A stretch of DNA of 64,000 nucleotides from Rhynchopus sp. YZ270_cl-10 (taxonomy: Eukaryota > Euglenozoa > Diplonemea > Diplonemida > Diplonemidae): the NCBI GenBank assembly GCA_964035575.1, contig OZ037926.1, positions 496,001 through 560,000 on the forward strand. Direction: 5' to 3'. The notes under the pieces are model-generated. The model worked only from the letters and a program-made list of their open reading frames with translations, was not told the origin of the DNA and ran no database searches. A program made the translations under genes and the position numbers. Positions 63,551-64,000 of this stretch are shown one piece after another; the stretch's first letter is position 1, and the number at the start of each line of letters is the position of its first letter.

Positions 63551-64000
63551 TGTTTTGTGCATATTTTGCGAAGAGTAATGAAGTAAAGAAAACCCTTCAT
63601 GCACAAGGTTGAAACTTCATTAGACTAGTTTCTGACATTAACCCTGTTTCACTCCTAAGAATCATACAGTTGCATTCGAAAGGGTAGTACATCTTCAGTG
63701 ATTTCCCGATATAGTGGAAAAGGCAAAAATAACTCATGAAAAAAACTTGAAAAAAATGAATATGTCTCCTCTGCACATCCATTTTGGGTAATATGGCTAG
63801 AATAAGGACAAAGAACTTGAGAAATTCACCATGGTGGCATCTTTTAACAAAAAATTATGAAAGTGGAAACTCTCAGGAAAAAAAAATCCAGACAGACACA
63901 AAAAAACATCTTTTGGAGAGAATAGCAATGAGGGCAAATAAAGCAAGGTTTCTTTTTTGGTGTCAACACCACCATGTGGACCATCTATGATCGTCTCCGT

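Larger units (their letters stand above)
62648..64000. other. Intergenic to window end, repeat-containing
   Basis: Contains a short hairpin (62864-62938), a partial family A copy (63105-63150) and a family B copy (63498-63550). The plus-strand frame at 63784-63990 has no recognisable motif. No gene seen; a minus-strand gene could start beyond the window. Confidence 0.5.

Noticed and set aside
63784-63990. 68-residue plus-strand frame at the right end
   Set aside because: No motif, opposite strand to all intact genes, and in A-rich sequence.
1-64000. tRNA, rRNA, 5S or spliced-leader RNA genes
   Set aside because: I looked for B-box-like sequences and familiar rRNA blocks on both strands and found none convincing; small RNAs could be missed by eye.

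Overview
The window looks like nuclear DNA of a gene-dense protist. Every confident gene (17 intact coding genes including array copies) lies on the minus strand. Many starts are preceded by a pyrimidine tract ending in AG, as expected for spliced-leader trans-splicing of polycistronic transcripts. Introns are few, short, and begin GTAY (mostly GTATG). One-strand gene runs, likely trans-splice acceptors and sparse cis introns together point to Euglenozoa. A diplonemid fits better than a kinetoplastid because cis introns are present. This assignment is an inference; no rRNA, tRNA or spliced-leader gene was found to settle it.

Layout. 63-932 encodes a secreted Cys-rich protein. 1065-20832 is a head-to-tail array of a 5,372-bp unit (three full units plus a partial fourth). 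Each unit carries a four-domain chitin-degrading enzyme (AA10 copper monooxygenase, CBM1-like, GH18 chitinase, CBM1-like) and a secreted Cys-rich protein of unknown function. A diverged single-copy relative of the second protein lies at 43937-44719. 21339-28168 holds a small charged protein, a protein with alveolin/articulin-like Val-Glu-Lys-Ile repeats, an ankyrin protein and a Rab GTPase. 28169-32514 is a repeat-rich gene desert. 32515-43428 holds an RRM/RanBP2-finger RNA-binding protein (3 exons), a CCHC-knuckle protein, a 3.3-kb repeat-rich spacer with a telomere-like (CCCTAAG)n array, and a Cys/His-rich protein (2 exons). 45137-50409 is one four-exon gene for a ~1,704-residue LamG-like plus ankyrin protein. 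50775-51653, on the plus strand, is a fragment of a ubiquitin-specific protease, the only coding-like sequence opposed to the rest. 52809-61015 encodes an unrecognised ~2,651-residue helical protein (3 exons), and 62070-62647 a small Dpy-30-like protein (2 exons).

Five genes become complete only after placing nine introns by eye; each junction restores the reading frame. Intergenic DNA carries several families of short palindromic (foldback/MITE-like) elements, one inserted inside another repeat, and at least three families of short dispersed repeats. No retroelement, virus-like element or transposase gene was recognised.

How the genes fit together: the array suggests selection for high dosage of a secreted chitin-degrading enzyme together with a co-amplified secreted partner, i.e. 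osmotrophic feeding on chitin. The remaining genes are housekeeping or cytoskeletal/axonemal in character and show no operon-like functional link.
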